A stretch of DNA of 64,000 nt from Oscheius sp. JU75 (taxonomy: Eukaryota > Nematoda > Chromadorea > Rhabditida > Rhabditidae): positions 10,788,001 to 10,852,000 of the forward strand of contig JASJZC010000007.1 of NCBI GenBank assembly GCA_037178855.1, given 5' to 3'. The notes beneath the pieces were generated by a model. The model ran no database searches. It had not been told where the DNA came from and saw only the letters and a program-made list of their open reading frames with translations. Every line of letters begins with the position of its first letter. Position 1 is the first letter of the stretch. Made by a program: the position numbers and the translations under genes. This document shows, one piece after another, positions 11,756 through 28,254 of this stretch.

Positions 11756-14700
11756 TTAGGCATTTTCCTGCTCATTGTCTGGAGAATTGAAGGACATCTT
11801 GGACACCAGAGCGGCAAGACCATCCAGCGGCGACAGACCATCTTCGAAAGTTTCTGGGACAATCGTAGCATTGAGATCGTCCATCCGAGCTGGCTTGTCT
11901 GTGTTCTCAGCAGGAGTATCTTCATTCTGAGCCTCATTCAAGTCGTGAAGAACGCTGAAAATGTATATACGAGCAAAAAAGGGAAGAAATTACCGCGGTT
12001 GCGAGTGCTGAACTGAAGCGAAGGTTGCTGAGGCGTAGCTTGGAACGGTCGAATCACGAGGGAGACTTCTAAAAGACTAAAGAGGTAAGCTAAGGTATCA
12101 GGACAGAGTTCACCGAAAGTTTTGCTTTTATTGTGGTAAAGTGATTGACATGAACAGATGAAAATACTGACATATTGACAGGAATGCTCAAGAACCAATT
12201 GGACCCTGACAGGGACTGACAGAAACACGCTAAATTAGGTACAATTCGACAGGAACAAAGCAAAAAACATTGACAGACTAAGAAAGCAACACGAAATTGA
12301 CATAGACAGTTTGACAGTGGCATTGTGACCCATTGGCTTGAAAGTAGATGGATTGATAGAGACATGGTGTAGTGCTAAAACAATAAGTTTACCCGGTCAG
12401 GACGCTTCTGCACTGATGATACTCCGGCTTGGGTTCGAACGACTTTGAGTACGAGAGCCGGGATCCTTTAGCTGGATGCGGAGCGGTGAATCTAAAAATT
12501 CTAACCACTTTCCATCGACTTACTTTGGAGGCAGAGTCGGTTTTTTGAACTTTGAAACCGTGGTGGATCCCATAGAACGAGACTTCGGAAGTGACGGGCT
12601 TAAACGGGCCTCTTTTTTGAAATAAAACCTTAAATAACTTACACTTTGAAGTCGTCAGAGGGCTTGGATTTGAATTCTGATGAGATCGTGGGCTTGGTGA
12701 AGTCTTGTAGTGCACGGAACGAGTTCCTCGGAGGCTCAATTCTCTTGACACCGGTTCCAACCTCTTCTAGACGAGCAATGTTCCTGGTTACCTGCTTCGA
12801 TTTGGTGAGAAGCGCGATAGAAGGACGATGAAGAGGAAAATTCATTCCGGTGGTATCGTAATGGGAATGAAGTTCCTAAGTTTGGGTTATTCTTTAAATT
12901 GGGAACTTTTATACCTCCTGAGTGCTCGAGGCCACAATCCTCGCCGCGGCACTGCCATCAAATCCACCGGAAATTGTGCGCCAAGTGGTCGGTTTCGGAT
13001 GGATTTTCGTCGGCGATTTTGCAAGTTTGTGCACGAGAGGAGCTTTCAGGGGACTCAGTTTATCCGTAGAGGGTTTCTTGAACTCAAAGGATAAGGAAGA
13101 GGTCTAGAAGAGCGTTATTTTAGTTAAGCTGTTGGTGAGTGCAAGTGATGGGATGTGCAGATACATAAAGACAAAGGTTAGATCAAGGTTTACTCGGAAT
13201 CTATTACAATACCTCGTGAATGACCGACGTGCTAAGAGAGAAACGGATAGGGGAGCATCCTTGATCTTTCGTCTCCTTTCTAAGCGCCTCCAGCTTGACA
13301 TCCGTCAAGGCAAACTGCTCGCAGATGCTGTTCATCTAAACAACCGTTTTTTTTTTGTTTTCGACCAGTTACCTCAGCCTCCTCCTCAGCACAATGCTTC
13401 GAAACCTCTTCCAAGATCTGTTCCGGGGAAGGGCATTCATTTGGAGGAGTGGTGCTCTTCGAAGGAGTAGACGGGAGTGACGGATCAGTCGGAACAGGTG
13501 TACCCAGTGAAGAAGTGCTCAGGTCGTCAACAGATTTCTGGAGAGAGACGAGCAGCTCATCGAGAGGTATCTATGACAGTAGATTACAAATCGGAGTGTG
13601 ACTTACGGTCTCCTTCGTCAAAGGTTCGTTGGCTTCATCGTCTTGAAAGTCCAATCGTTTGCGAGCATCCATTTAAAAAGCTTTCAATCGAAGTCTAAAA
13701 ACGAGCCTACCAGATACTCCACCCGATCCTCATCCCTCATCTTGGGTGCCTTCTCCAGAAAATCTCTCACATCGTGACTACCAGCACTGTTACGAAAGGA
13801 ACTGCTGCAGTCCTCCTCCTGGTGATGAACTCCCTTCGGGGTGTGAACAATGGGAGTCAGAACGACGGTTTTCTTGGCCGAGCTGCTAGGGGTGCGACGA
13901 GTCCGAGAACGAGCCTGGCGACCATCCGGAGTAAACTCTCTGTTAACCAAGTTGTGGGCAGGAACAGCTGTCACTTTCTGAAAGTGATAGTACACAAAAA
14001 ATGATATGTTTTACTGGAAAGCGCTCCTTGTTCACGTAGCGCATGATTCGACCGATGACCGAACTGGAGCGACGTCCTTCCTCGTCCCGAAGTGACATTC
14101 CAGGTGTGATACTGTTCGATCTGTACCGGCCTGTTGACTTGACAACCAAGTTCTGACTTTTGGCTATTAGATTGGTTAAGAGATTGATATGACGGGCTAG
14201 CTTGGGTCCAGTCTTATTTATAGTTTGCTAAAAACCATCAGATTTATGATGTGAGGGTAGACCCACTGTTTTCCCGTCTTTCGGTTCTTGAATGAAAATG
14301 GGGGTGAAGTAGATGGCAAGGTTTGAGGGAGTCAGACGGCCACTTTCATCTTTTAGACAGAGCTGAAAAATACAAAACACAAAATGAGGTTACAACAACG
14401 GCTTACCGAGTGGAGAACCTTGACAGCGAAGAGAAAGTTTGAATACTCTGGATTCTGATCCGTGTCGAACTCTATCCCGACTCCCAATTTGATCAGATGC
14501 TCCAGATCGTTAAGAACCACGTCTCCGGAAATGAAACAGGGCTCGTAGCGTTCGCGCAAGAAGTCCTTCATCATCATTCCAATATCCAACTGCTGAAGAC
14601 CGGCAAAGTTTGTTCCTCGCGCGTACATGGTCTTAAACATAACATATTGAAACTAAAGATGATTTTACCGGATTCTGATTGAAAAAGTCCGTGATTCTCT

Positions 14701-15072
14701 TCTGAGAGCCGCTTTTTCTGAAGATTTCATTGTTGACCTCGCCGCTGCTCTCCAGCTTGTGGTAGGCGTCCCACAAGAACCTGAAACAATAAGGCAGTCA
14801 TGGCCGGAACTTACAGTGGAACTTTAGGGATGACAGTCTCGAAAACTTTTCCGTCGTGAACGAACCGGGCAAGTATTGTGGCTGTGGTGACCTACAAAGC
14901 CTTTTTTTCTATTCTAGAGACGTTTTACCTCAGTAACGGTCAGCTTCTTCTTATTTCCACTGGACACCTTGGTGTGAGTGTGCTGACCCAATATGAAGAA
15001 CTTGTACTCCCCATCAGACTAAACTTGATTAGAAAAACACGTTAACAGGCTTACCTGGGCACTATCCGTCAT
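11756..15072 (-). CDS. RhoGAP protein, ARHGAP11A / RGA-3/4-like
   Basis: Predicted GTPase-activating protein for Rho. After a short N-terminus the protein reads TTATILARFVHDGKVFETVI, which resembles the segment before the RhoGAP domain in ARHGAP11A. The domain itself shows the arginine finger in EIFRKSG, the conserved Lys in MMKDFLRE and the Asn in PSNLAIYFTPIFI. The long C-terminal tail (about 500 residues over many exons) is disordered, rich in Ser, Pro and basic residues (SRTRRTPSSSAKKT, HKLAKSPTKIHPKP), and ends with SPDNEQENA. In Caenorhabditis, RGA-3/4 restrain RHO-1 at the cortex during cell division; that role here is inference. Exons before about 12.4 kb are well supported. The intron at about 12068-12392 (around 325 nt, with repeated TGACAG motifs) is less certain. 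Confidence 0.82.
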
Positions 15073-16071
15073 TTCCGTAGGGAGACTCCGCTAGGCTTAA
15101 CTTCTAGGCGCACGACAAATTCAAATTCGCCGCGTTCCACTAAACGCGCTCTAAAGACAATGACATAAAAACTGTTCCAAGAGTTGACTTTTTAAGCAAA
15201 AAGGGCCAAGAGGACTACAAGCGAGAAGTATATCGATTGAACTGAACAGGGAGATGTCAGCTTAATTAGTAGGCTAGCGTGTGTGAGGAGAGACGCGCAG
15301 CTACGCCTGTGTCACAGGTCAAATACCAGCGTCATTGACACTCGACCGAATGATTTGCGTGGTCAACTAGGCAGCAGCAGGCAGGCACTGTAAGCACTGC
15401 TCGAGACGCTCCGGGATCTACACTACCGGGCAAAGGATGAGCTCTTTCTGAAGCAATAGCAGAGACGATACGGGAGAGACACGGACTATAAAAGCGAAGC
15501 ACTGTTAATGAATATGTACGTGGGAATGATGCGAAAATTGATGACAGTTTTAGTTAAGAATACGATACAAGGAAGGCAATGAAAAAGGGGTACTTGATGG
15601 ACAGTTTGTTTGTTTGCGGATGAGTAACTTTCCTCTAGGTGCCCTAGGCAAACAAGGGCACCTTTGAACACCCACGTAGGCTTCAAGCCCATGGCTACCT
15701 CGAAAAATCTAGAGAGTGGAATGAGGGACGGAACAATCAGACGAAAGAGCCTTGGGCCCGACCGCAGACGCTTTTGTCTTGAGAAGCGTCCCATTCGGCG
15801 ATTTTATATCGTCTCCGAACGTGTGATAAATTCCCCCGTGCCAATCCTCTCTAATTAAAAAGAGCAAAAAAGAAGATGTGCGAGGTCTCTCTACATTTAT
15901 TGAATTAACGACAGTATACACAAAGCAAAGAGGCCTAGAAGGGAAGGAATACATCTTATGGTAGCAATATGTACCGGCAATTGCAAAGAGATACAAATAC
16001 TCGTTGGGATTATTTTAGAATCGACAGTATACACAGTTTGTATCAGTTACCCCGAACAAGTACAAAAAAAC
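15073..16071. other. intergenic region with TATA boxes on both strands and a hairpin
   Basis: A plus-strand CTATAAAAGC at about 15485 and a minus-strand GATATAAAATCG at about 15800 face each other. Each is followed by only short open frames, for example MGLKPTWVFK on the minus strand. The perfect 8-nt-arm hairpin AGGTGCCC / GGGCACCT sits at 15637-15663. No domain or convincing gene was found; small genes or noncoding RNAs are possible. Confidence 0.3.
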
Positions 16072-19568
<3,497 letters not shown>

Positions 19569-20079
19569 GGCTCCTTTAATTTAAAGATATGATTGTTATA
19601 AAATGTTAGGCTACTGTGTTTTTTTCTTCATCTTATGGGGGTGAAATTCAACCGTGGACACACCACACGACTTCGAACAATAAACTTATAAAATCACATT
19701 CTGGGGTTCAAACAGTGGTTGTAAAAGTTATTTTCTGATTGTGTGACCAGTTAATGACTCTAAGGGCCGGAAAATCACGACGTGACCCACAAAGGACTTC
19801 CAATTTTACCTTTCCAGACAAAAAGCAAAAAACCTAACGTACCTTTGATTATGAATGTTTCAGCTCCAATTAAAAGTTGTTCCTGTACAAACGTCTCAGA
19901 CTGGGAAGAACTAAAAGCAGTTATGTTATCGAAGTTATAGTAAAATAATAAGATAGAGTGTTTATTTCAAGAATGTACATGGTTGATGAAGTGGTGGCGA
20001 AGCGATAAGGAATTTGGTGCTTTTCTAAAAAGCCATCTTTCAAAACGGTATCGATTTTCACCGAATAAAAGAAGTTTTT
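19569..20079. other. upstream region of poly(A) polymerase
   Basis: No coding exon recognised. It probably includes the poly(A) polymerase promoter and leader. Confidence 0.35.
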
Positions 20080-20434
20080 AGTGATAAATGATTTACGCAC
20101 CGAAATACAACAAAAAACATTAAGAAGTGCCAGAGATCGCGAAGTTGACATCGAGGCTGCTAATGCTCGGGTACGTGAGACTGAGAGACATTTTTTGCGT
20201 ACAGAATTATCCCGGCGTGAGCAAAGAAAAACAAATGGCAACAATTTAGTAGTAAAATGTAGTTTCAATCTATTTCCAGTTAAATTTCTTCATAGTGGTA
20301 CAAATATAGTCTTTTTGAGAAAAAAAAAACTACTCTCTACTCCTCTCTCCGAGACCTCCTGGCTCAATACATATCAGCAAAAATCGGAAAAGAATAGGTC
20401 GAAAGCGGAATCTTCAATTTTAGTGAATTTGTAA
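20080..20434 (+). pseudogene. isolated coiled-coil coding fragment
   Basis: An open stretch reads as a charged helix: DLRTEIQQKTLRSARDREVD, then ANARVRETERHFLRTELSRR. Its composition is typical of a coiled coil and it has clean codons. No upstream or downstream exons with matching phase were found, and the sequence then loses coding character. It may be a relic exon or part of a short gene; the parent gene was not identified in this window. Confidence 0.3.
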
Positions 20435-20664
20435 GCTAGGGAAGTCTGACTTCAGCCTCAACAAAATACATGCTGTCTTATTAATACAATTTATTTAATT
20501 TAACCAAACACATTAAAAAAACACTAGGAGAACGAGAATATTCGTTATGTGAGCGGTATGGAGAGAGGAAAAAAGGTACAGAGAAATCATTACAAATAGA
20601 AAGACGGGAATGATAGAGAAAAAGTGAGCGAGGGAAAAAAAACAGGGGCAGGTAAGGATCACTG

Positions 20665-20921
20665 AAAAAACTCACTGCTGAGTAAAAATGTCACATAGGA
20701 TAACTGGATCGTTGAGATAATCCTCGAAGCTGCTGGGAGTGAGCAGCCGATTGAAGAACTTCATCAGTCCTGTGGAGAGGCCTGTGGCAATCTGTTCCCT
20801 CAATTATCGTCCTAACCAGAACTTCAGCCAGCGCCGCGAACCTTTTATTTGATCTCTCAGTCAACGGCTTCTCGCTTTAGACACATACTGTCGCTTCTCT
20901 CTTGTAAAAATTTTAGACATT
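20665..20921 (-). CDS. possible short gene, unknown
   Basis: Minus-strand open segments include MSKIFTREKRQY and, further on, TGLSTGLMKFFNRLL and FEDYLNDPVILCDIF. No consistent splice phase joining them was found, so the exon structure is unresolved. The flanking DNA at 20520-20650 is purine-rich and noncoding. No family recognised. Confidence 0.25.
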
Positions 20922-21434
20922 ATGTTCTTCTATCGTTTCTGTTTCTGAACCGTTCTTTTTGTCATTCTTTGGAGACGTTTAGCTGACGTTTGAACTAAGA
21001 AACTTCAATATAAAAGCATGTACGTCATAGGACTTGATCTGATCTTGTTGATTTTGACATGATATTGCTCTGTTTTTGTTGAGTTCCAAGTTCTTCGAAA
21101 CACAAGTGCAGAGACAAATCGCTTTTCTTTGATGATATCATTTTTTTCACAAATCCAGTTTTTCAGGTAACTTTGATATCGATAACACTCGATTTTATTA
21201 CTGTTGATATAAGATCGAAAAGAAGTTTCGTATCAGATTGCGGTTGTATATAGTAAGGTGGATCTGAGCTGCTTCATATATGTCACGGTCGAAAGAGGAT
21301 ATACTAAACCGGCTGATAACGCATCGATTCATTTGCATGCTCATATCAATAGCAGCTGGTCTGTCTCTACCACCTTGAAGATAGAGCAAAAAAGCATCAC
21401 TCTCTTGTTTTCGGGCTGAAAAGGATTGTTAAAA

Positions 21435-24214
21435 ATGCAAGAAGGTTCCACAGCAAAAACAAATGTAAGTCTTCCAAAACATTTGTGTAATACTCGGCTT
21501 GGAATAGTGTAAGTGAAAAAATACATTTAGAGCAACAAACCAAAAGTTAAATAATGATTCGGTTCAGATGCTTCGAGAGTACAATTACCAAGACATTGTG
21601 AATCAAACCAAATTAGGAGAAGGTGGTCAAGCAACTGCCCTTCTCTGTTCTTTTAAGGGAAACCAGTAAGCGAGATAATTATAAAGAAAATAGCATTCCA
21701 GTACTCCCCTAGTCGTCAAAAAATTTTTCCGGTGGAATGGCGAAGTGGAAACAGAAATTCAAAATCTAATCGAAGTTGGCTTTTCATTCAATTGATTATC
21801 AGTTTTTAGACAATTACGGGACCCAATGTTATTCGGTTGTTCGGCATTCTAGTTAAAAACCGGAAGAGGCTGGGTGTTGTTATGGAATACTGTGAGGATG
21901 GGAGCCTAGACAAAAGTAAGAAAACTGTTTTTCTTGTGACAAATCAGTTGTATACAATCTTGAAGACTATTACACTTATGGTTCTATTTTGGAATGGATG
22001 CTACAGGCTACCAACGGAATACAGTTTCTCCACGAACGCGGGATTATTCACAGAGATGTGAAGCCAGCCAAGTAGGTCAATTTTTATAAACCTACTGTGT
22101 ATGAAACATTTAACAATGTTACAGCATGCTGTTGTCTCATAATCGCAAGAATCTAAAACTCAGCGACATGTCTCCCAGTATCTGGACTGGTGAAAATCAG
22201 TACGAAAACACGTTCAATGGTCGTGGTACTCCGGGCTTTTGTGCCTGGGAAATTGAAGATGGTGAAGATTATACATCCGCTGTCGATATATTTTCTCTTG
22301 GAAGGTCTCTTTGGAATTTGCTTCACAGGCAGTAAGAATTAAAGTTACAAAATAAATTTGTTAAGACATCCAACCGATCGTGGACTTGCTGTTTCTTTCT
22401 GTAACTTCCTGTCTTCCCGGCATCTGACGGAGTATGCTCCATGCATAAAAGAATGCCTTCGTCGGTTTGTGAATCGTATCAGCTTCCAGTTTTCTTGTCT
22501 TAGGGCAAGCAAAAACAGCGAGGATCACACGTTAGAAGATTTATTCACACAATATCTACAGTCTCCAAGGAAATACTATTCCCTTTTAAAAGAAAAGTGA
22601 GTTACTGCCTTCGTTTACGACAGGTGCTTACAAAAAATATATTTTGGTAGAGTCATTTAATTTCTGTTTGACGAATAATGGTCAAATTTGACCATATAAA
22701 AAGTCGAACATGTTTTAGATTGAGGGAGGACAACGTGAACTATTGCCGGTTTCTTGGGTCTTCGACAAGACACGCTCATTTCTTGTGGATTATAGCAAAG
22801 TGCGTTTTTATATCAAATATATTTCTGATATTTTTAGAATGACGGCCCCTATTCGGGAAGGACGCTTAAACGTAACTGATGTCTACGGCGAATTTTTTAT
22901 GTTGGAGAATGTGCCGTTTGAAGATCTATCAAAAACTGATTTATCTCAGGTGCGAAAAAATAGTTAGATCGATGCAAATTTTACAGATAAAACCAATATA
23001 TCCTGTATACAAGCAGTCCGATTTACGACGATTGAAAGTGGTAGAAAGCGGTGCTTTTGGCGATGTAATATTAGCGAATGTTGGAGATGATAGGTGCATT
23101 TCGTTGTTTTGTGAGTTTGACGTCGTAAGGTGGTAAAACTTCAACGGAGAAGACGCCAACGTACGCAAAGCATAAAGTTGCTGCTGAGCAACGGTAAGAG
23201 AGGAGTCTTACATCATGGTAGTGGGTAGCTTGGTAGCAGTAGCTAATGATAATCATAGCTGTGACAAGCTAACTTCATTTCAGGTGCCCGGTGGCTTACA
23301 AGGTACAAGAATACTACAGAATTGATAATTCGTTTGCTTGCAACGAAGTTCTCGCCCTGTGTACGGTAAGGGGAGTTCTTTTAATTAACATGAGCATCAT
23401 CGTACTTTTGAACAAACCTGCTTTATAAAACGATTTTTTTTGCTATCTTCTCACGTCAACATTGTTCGCCTCCTCGGTATGACTAAAGAAGGCCCATATG
23501 TTGACGGTTTGTTACTCGAATACTGCGAAGGCGGAGATTTACTGCATCGTACGTACAAAATACGGTACCCTCATGTTATATAAGTTACAGACATCAGAGA
23601 AGACAGCTACCAAGTTATAGAGAAAGACATTTTGAATTGGATGATGCAGGCAGCTAGCGCTCTTTTATATGCTCATCAAAATGGATTCGTTCATCGTGAT
23701 GTTACACCAAGCAAGTATTTAAATTTTTAAATCTTTTTTATGACTTGGTTTAGTATGTTGCTTTGTTTTCGGAAAAAAAAGCTACAAATGTGTGGATTTG
23801 GAAGTGCCGTTCACGATGACTCTAAGTCTAATATTTTAGTATGGAATGTAGGAACCGAGGGATTTATGGCTCCTGAAATAGAAAAGGGAAACGACTTTTT
23901 TACAAATGCAATTGACGTTTTCTCTCTTGGTCGAACAATCTGGCAGCTGATCTTTAAAAAGTAACTTGAGTTGTTGCAAAAGTTTGAAATTGTAGACATC
24001 CACAAAATCAAGAGGTAGAACTAAGTCTACATCAACGGCTCCCTATAGAAGTTTCAAATGATCTATTCGAATTTATGACAAGGCAAATATTTTAATAACA
24101 AATCAGCGTCTTCTTTTCAGAATGATGTCATATGAAGCAACCGATAGACCGACAATGAAAACAGTTCACAATTTTCTGGGCACTCGCATTGCATTGGAGG
24201 AAGCAGATGGATAA
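21435..24214 (+). CDS. tandem kinase-pseudokinase protein, copy A (likely decaying)
   Basis: Two protein-kinase-fold domains in one gene model with about 15 short introns. Domain 1 has LGEGGQATALL (glycine loop), VVKKFF (lysine), VETEIQNL (alpha-C Glu), HRDVKPAN (catalytic loop), SDMS at the DFG position and VDIFSLGRSLW. A linker (GRLNVTDVYGEFF) leads to domain 2, with VAYK, HRDVTPSN, CGFG (so Gly for the DFG Asp) and FMAPEI, ending TRIALEEADG. Fold and motif order resemble TAK1/MLK-type kinases, but no orthologue is recognised. Compared with copy B, this copy has lost the AG acceptor before LSSHVNIVRLLG (TTTTTTTTG at about 23438-23443 instead of TTTTTTTAG), has Thr for the HRD-loop Lys in domain 2, and has a scrambled exon near 22750. 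It may be a pseudogene, or truncated after domain 1. Confidence 0.7.
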
Positions 24215-25305
24215 TCTGAACATTTATACAAGAGTAGTTCCATAAACTTCCTATCTATTTTTTTTTATTTTTATCCTTCTTTTTTTTTTTTGATGATTTG
24301 AAGAGTAAAACCAATTGAAAAGCTACGTTTTCATGCCATTTCCGAAGCGGATATATTCTTTCCGTCGTCGCCTGGAAAATGATCCTGGTGAGCTAGGTTT
24401 CCCGGGGATTACCTTTTTCAACATGCACGTAATCCAGCTGCGCATCGTTATTTGGAGGACGCTCTTGCTTTCGGTGATTAGCCTGCAGCGGGCTCTACTA
24501 TCGTAACTGAAATGGGACTTTTGAAATCTTTGCGCTTCATCGACTCGAGCTTGTCATCTACGGAAAGGACAACAAGAATGAATATAGAAATGGTCAATCT
24601 TCAACCAACATCAGGGTTTGTTTCCACCTCATCGTATAAAAAACAAGACTCTCCATACCCGTCAGCTACTTTTGGCTTTCTTTCTAGCATACCCACTTTG
24701 TTGATTGTTACCAGCAGCCATATTGATCTTGGGCTGAAGTGAGTGTGAGCCGCTGAGCCGCAAAATCACCCACCTCGGTGCCGAGTTGCAAATCGCCGCC
24801 GCTGCTAATTATCTTGCCATGCGAGCCGCTTTCTTCATAGCGGCCAAACGCTCCCCAACTTCACCTAACAAACGATCCGACAACCTGGAGAACTTTCTCA
24901 GTCTGCCAAAGATGACGAGGTACTGCTTGCCGTCCTTACACGAAAGAATTAGTGCCTCCTTCGCGAAATAATAAACGATGTTCGCGAAGAGCCATTCGAA
25001 CCACCTGGAACGCGCGCCTGTTTTCGTTTCTTCACTAGAGCCGGGGGCCTAATAAAAGGATGAAGCCATTTCTGACGTATGAGCCAGCTAATCCTTCACC
25101 GCCTGCTCTGCAGCGAAGCAGGTTATTGTGTCTACCACTTAGCATGAATAATCAAAAGTTTCTTTCTCCCCGTGCCAATAATTGCTTGGAATTAGGTAGA
25201 GCTGGGACCTTTTCCCTCCTCAGACTTGGTGTGTTACGTATGCATGGTCATACCCAAGTACTTTTGGGGGCTGGGCCCCCTTTAGGTCTTCTCAATTGTG
25301 ACTGT
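24215..25305. other. intergenic, possibly degenerate coding sequence
   Basis: The first about 40 bp are still homologous to the flank of kinase copy B. After that, GC rises and short open stretches appear, such as one at about 24786 containing LQIAAAANYLAMRAAFF. No start, splice or domain support exists. A GGGGGCTGGGCCCCC palindrome precedes the next gene. Confidence 0.3.
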
Positions 25306-27085
25306 ATGGCTTCCAGATCCGAGACGAGGCGCACATCAGAGTATTCGACAACGCTCTCGGCGCGGCAGCCGAAGCTGTCGCGCAACAAGAGTCATGACCG
25401 CGGCGTTGCCCACAAGGGATCCCACAACATGATCGAGGCAATACGGGTAAGTTACACCCCTTTGAAAAATAGTGTCATCTCAAGGCGGACGCTAATTCAC
25501 TAGATAGACTCTTTTAATTACTGGCTGCTCTCGTCTCTCTCTCACTCAATGTCCACGTCATAATGTCTTTTCGGCGCTTGAGATTCAGCACAGATTTCAA
25601 AGTTGCCGTGTCCAGCAATTGCTTCAATAAAGCGAGTACGAGTGAAAATTTTGTTTCTAGAAAAAGTAGTATGCTTAAGGTGGTTGCACAAAATTGTTGC
25701 TTAATGTATGTCTTTCAGAATAAGCTTCATTCGGACCGTGGGGAAGGCTCAAGCGCGTCCAATGATCCAAGGTCACCTTTACTGAAACAAGCCCTTGATG
25801 GATACAGTGAGGATGAGCTATACGAATACCGTCAAGTTTTCAACATCTTCGATGCAGGTGAGCATCTTTACTTGTTCTGTATTGCATCATATCAGCCAAA
25901 ACGAACAAAGCCACACCATAATTGCTAGCAGATGATTAGAATATTATGGTGTTGCTGTCACAACAAACATACCGCTAGTAGCGTCTGGTAAACTGCACGA
26001 GTTATCACCAGTACCTCTCAGCTAGACGATTCACTCCTGTACTGCCTAGGCAGCAGTCTAAGATGTCACTCGTACGGCTAAGTAACTGTGCGACAGATTG
26101 TGACGATCTATACTTTCTTGGCGGCTAAACTTCCCCTGATTGGCAAAAACACCAAACAAGAAGACATCCGTACAGTCCGAACATCAGATAGACGTTCTCT
26201 CCAGTACTGTATCGGCAGCAGTACAAAGTTTCAGCCTGTTACCCGTACTTTCTCGACTGTTCGATAACCTCTCTTGTATTGTTTTGGCAGAAAACCAAAT
26301 CTCTCAGTATCGTCTTGGCAGGGAAAGCTTTTAAAACAGTAGTGAGGAACATTTCCAGACCAATACTTCGTAATTACCCATGATTTTCAGACAGGAGTGG
26401 TGCCATTGCCTGTGATGAACTTGAAGCTGCAATCCACAACCTCGGAATGAACCTCACCCGAGAAGAGCTGGACAGAATAATAGACGAAGTCGATCAGAGA
26501 GGCAACCACCAGATTGACTTTGACGAATTCTGTGTGGTGATGCGTCGTCTGAGCACAAAGAAAGGAAACTGGACCGATGTGACCCAGCAATGTTTCCAGA
26601 TTTTTGACAGGGCTTGTTGAATGGTACATAGAAAGTCAATATCAAAGTTTAGAGTGAATCCGGCGTCGTTTCGAAGAAGGATTTCCAGTACATCTTAAGA
26701 GAACTGGGAGACATTACCGATCCAACAGTTGTCGATGAAATTTTTGCTGAGGTGTGTCTTTCCGACCGTAATTCTTTGGAATCGTGAGGGGTGGATATTT
26801 TTGAGCAGAGAAAGTGAAAAGTTCAAATGGAGTGTCTTGTGGTACCTCAAACTCAAAAATAATCACAAAATCTTAATGGTGCTCTCAATTTTGAACATGT
26901 TGTAGTCCCATTTCGTAGTTAGTAGCTTTCAGGCGGATGTGGATGGAAACGGCCTTCTGGACTTCGAAGAATTCTCCTTCATGGTAAAAAACTACTTACT
27001 GGAGGAAGATGTCCTGGAAGCACCGTCCAGTCAGTGCCTCCGTTCTGCAGAAACCTCCCAAACTCACACATCCTCCTCACCTTAG
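25306..27085 (+). CDS. four-EF-hand calmodulin/troponin-C-like protein
   Basis: Calcium-binding protein with a basic, Ser-rich N-terminal extension of about 75 residues (SETRRTSEYSTTLSARQ), then four EF-hands. Loop 1, DADRSGAIACDE, looks functional. Loop 2, DQRGNHQIDFDE, lacks the usual ligand at position 3. Loop 3 is DRSESGVVSKKD, assembled across a 41-nt GC-AG intron (26612-26652). Loop 4, DVDGNGLLDFEE, is canonical. The second intron (about 25858-26393) is long for this window. Domain order fits troponin C or a calmodulin-like protein; the extension and Ser/Thr-rich tail (ETSQTHTSSSP) argue against calmodulin itself. A muscle role would be inference. The ORF upstream of 25306 is in frame but GC-rich and judged to be leader. 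Confidence 0.8.
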
Positions 27086-28254
27086 CAATATTGTTACTTT
27101 GTCTATGATAAACCAATATGATTTTCTTTTGGGGTGCGCGGATCTCGACTCGAGATAGCAAGTGGGTCAGTTCGACGTCCTTGAACATCGATCCGACGCC
27201 AGTCGTCTAATAAGAAGAACCACAATTCCTTATTCAAACTCTCTTATCCTCGCATGCCTTTCATCCAGTTAAATTCTTTTTCAATGTCCATATTGCAGTC
27301 TCAGCCACGAACAGCAAGCTCGGGTCGCGTTGTCTGTAATTACCGGTTTTTCCACGTGTAGCCTGCGCGAAAATCTTCGAAATAAGAAACGCGAAACCTT
27401 CTTCCCTTCTAGTCCTTTCTTTGCACATCTTCTCCAGTCTTTACTCTTCGATATTCGTACACAGATGATACAAATTTTGGTCACGATTACCCTTTACCCT
27501 CGAGTAGTGATGTACCGGTGAAAGCTAGAAATGTTCCACCGAACGTCAGTACCCTAGGGGGTGGCGGTTTTCTCGAGGGGTTACCAGCACCGGTTTCCTC
27601 CAAGGAATGGGACCCGGTGAAAGCTCTGAGAAGTTCCAACGGGGACTGTTTCCTTTAAGGATCAGGGTAGATTCGGTAGGGAATAGAGAGTTAGGCACCA
27701 TCTGTAGGTTATCCCATAATGTCGGAGGCAATGAAAAGTGGGGCTGAGAGAGCAGGCACCTCCCACTACGAAAGAAGTAAGAGTTTGTACTTCTCTAGAC
27801 CATTTTTGGGACAATTGTGGGCTATATCGCTGCGGGTCTAATCGTAATCAATGAAATAAATGGCTGCGGTGGGAGAGGCCGCGTGCGGTATTCGTACCAT
27901 TCGAAGACTTTAAGGCTGGGAAAATTGTAGCGAGGGAGAGGCTTTTGAAGAAGAAGAGGGCACCTTCACCCGATAAAAATCTGGTAGAGGGGTTGGACCA
28001 TACAGGCGAGTGAGAGAGACTGAGCTCGGCATTGGCGCCAAATTCAAAACCGTGCCGTGAAGCGGGTAACCGCAGCGTCCTTCATACTCGCGCCCTGTTT
28101 TGGGGGAGGGGGAGAACAGACAAAAGGCAGTTACGTAATGGATTTGAAGAAACAGTTGACATGGGTTGGGATTAGGGGGAAACCCTTAGATTCTTCTCGT
28201 TTCCTCTCGATGCAATCTCAAAAACATCATTTCCTTTCAGTAATTAACCAAAAA
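27086..28254. other. intergenic region
   Basis: No supported coding exon in about 1.2 kb. The start codon of the next gene is preceded by TTCCTTTCAG, which fits a trans-splice acceptor. Confidence 0.4.

Noticed and set aside
12389-12760. Continuous minus ORF of 123 codons within the RhoGAP gene
   Set aside because: It reads through two short introns; the spliced exons use only parts of it.
24786-24971. Ala-rich plus-strand ORF
   Set aside because: Looked briefly like a histone or ferritin fragment, but no conserved motif holds up.
25060-25305. In-frame N-terminal extension of the EF-hand protein
   Set aside because: GC-rich, with a palindrome and a TTTAG acceptor just before the chosen ATG; more likely leader.
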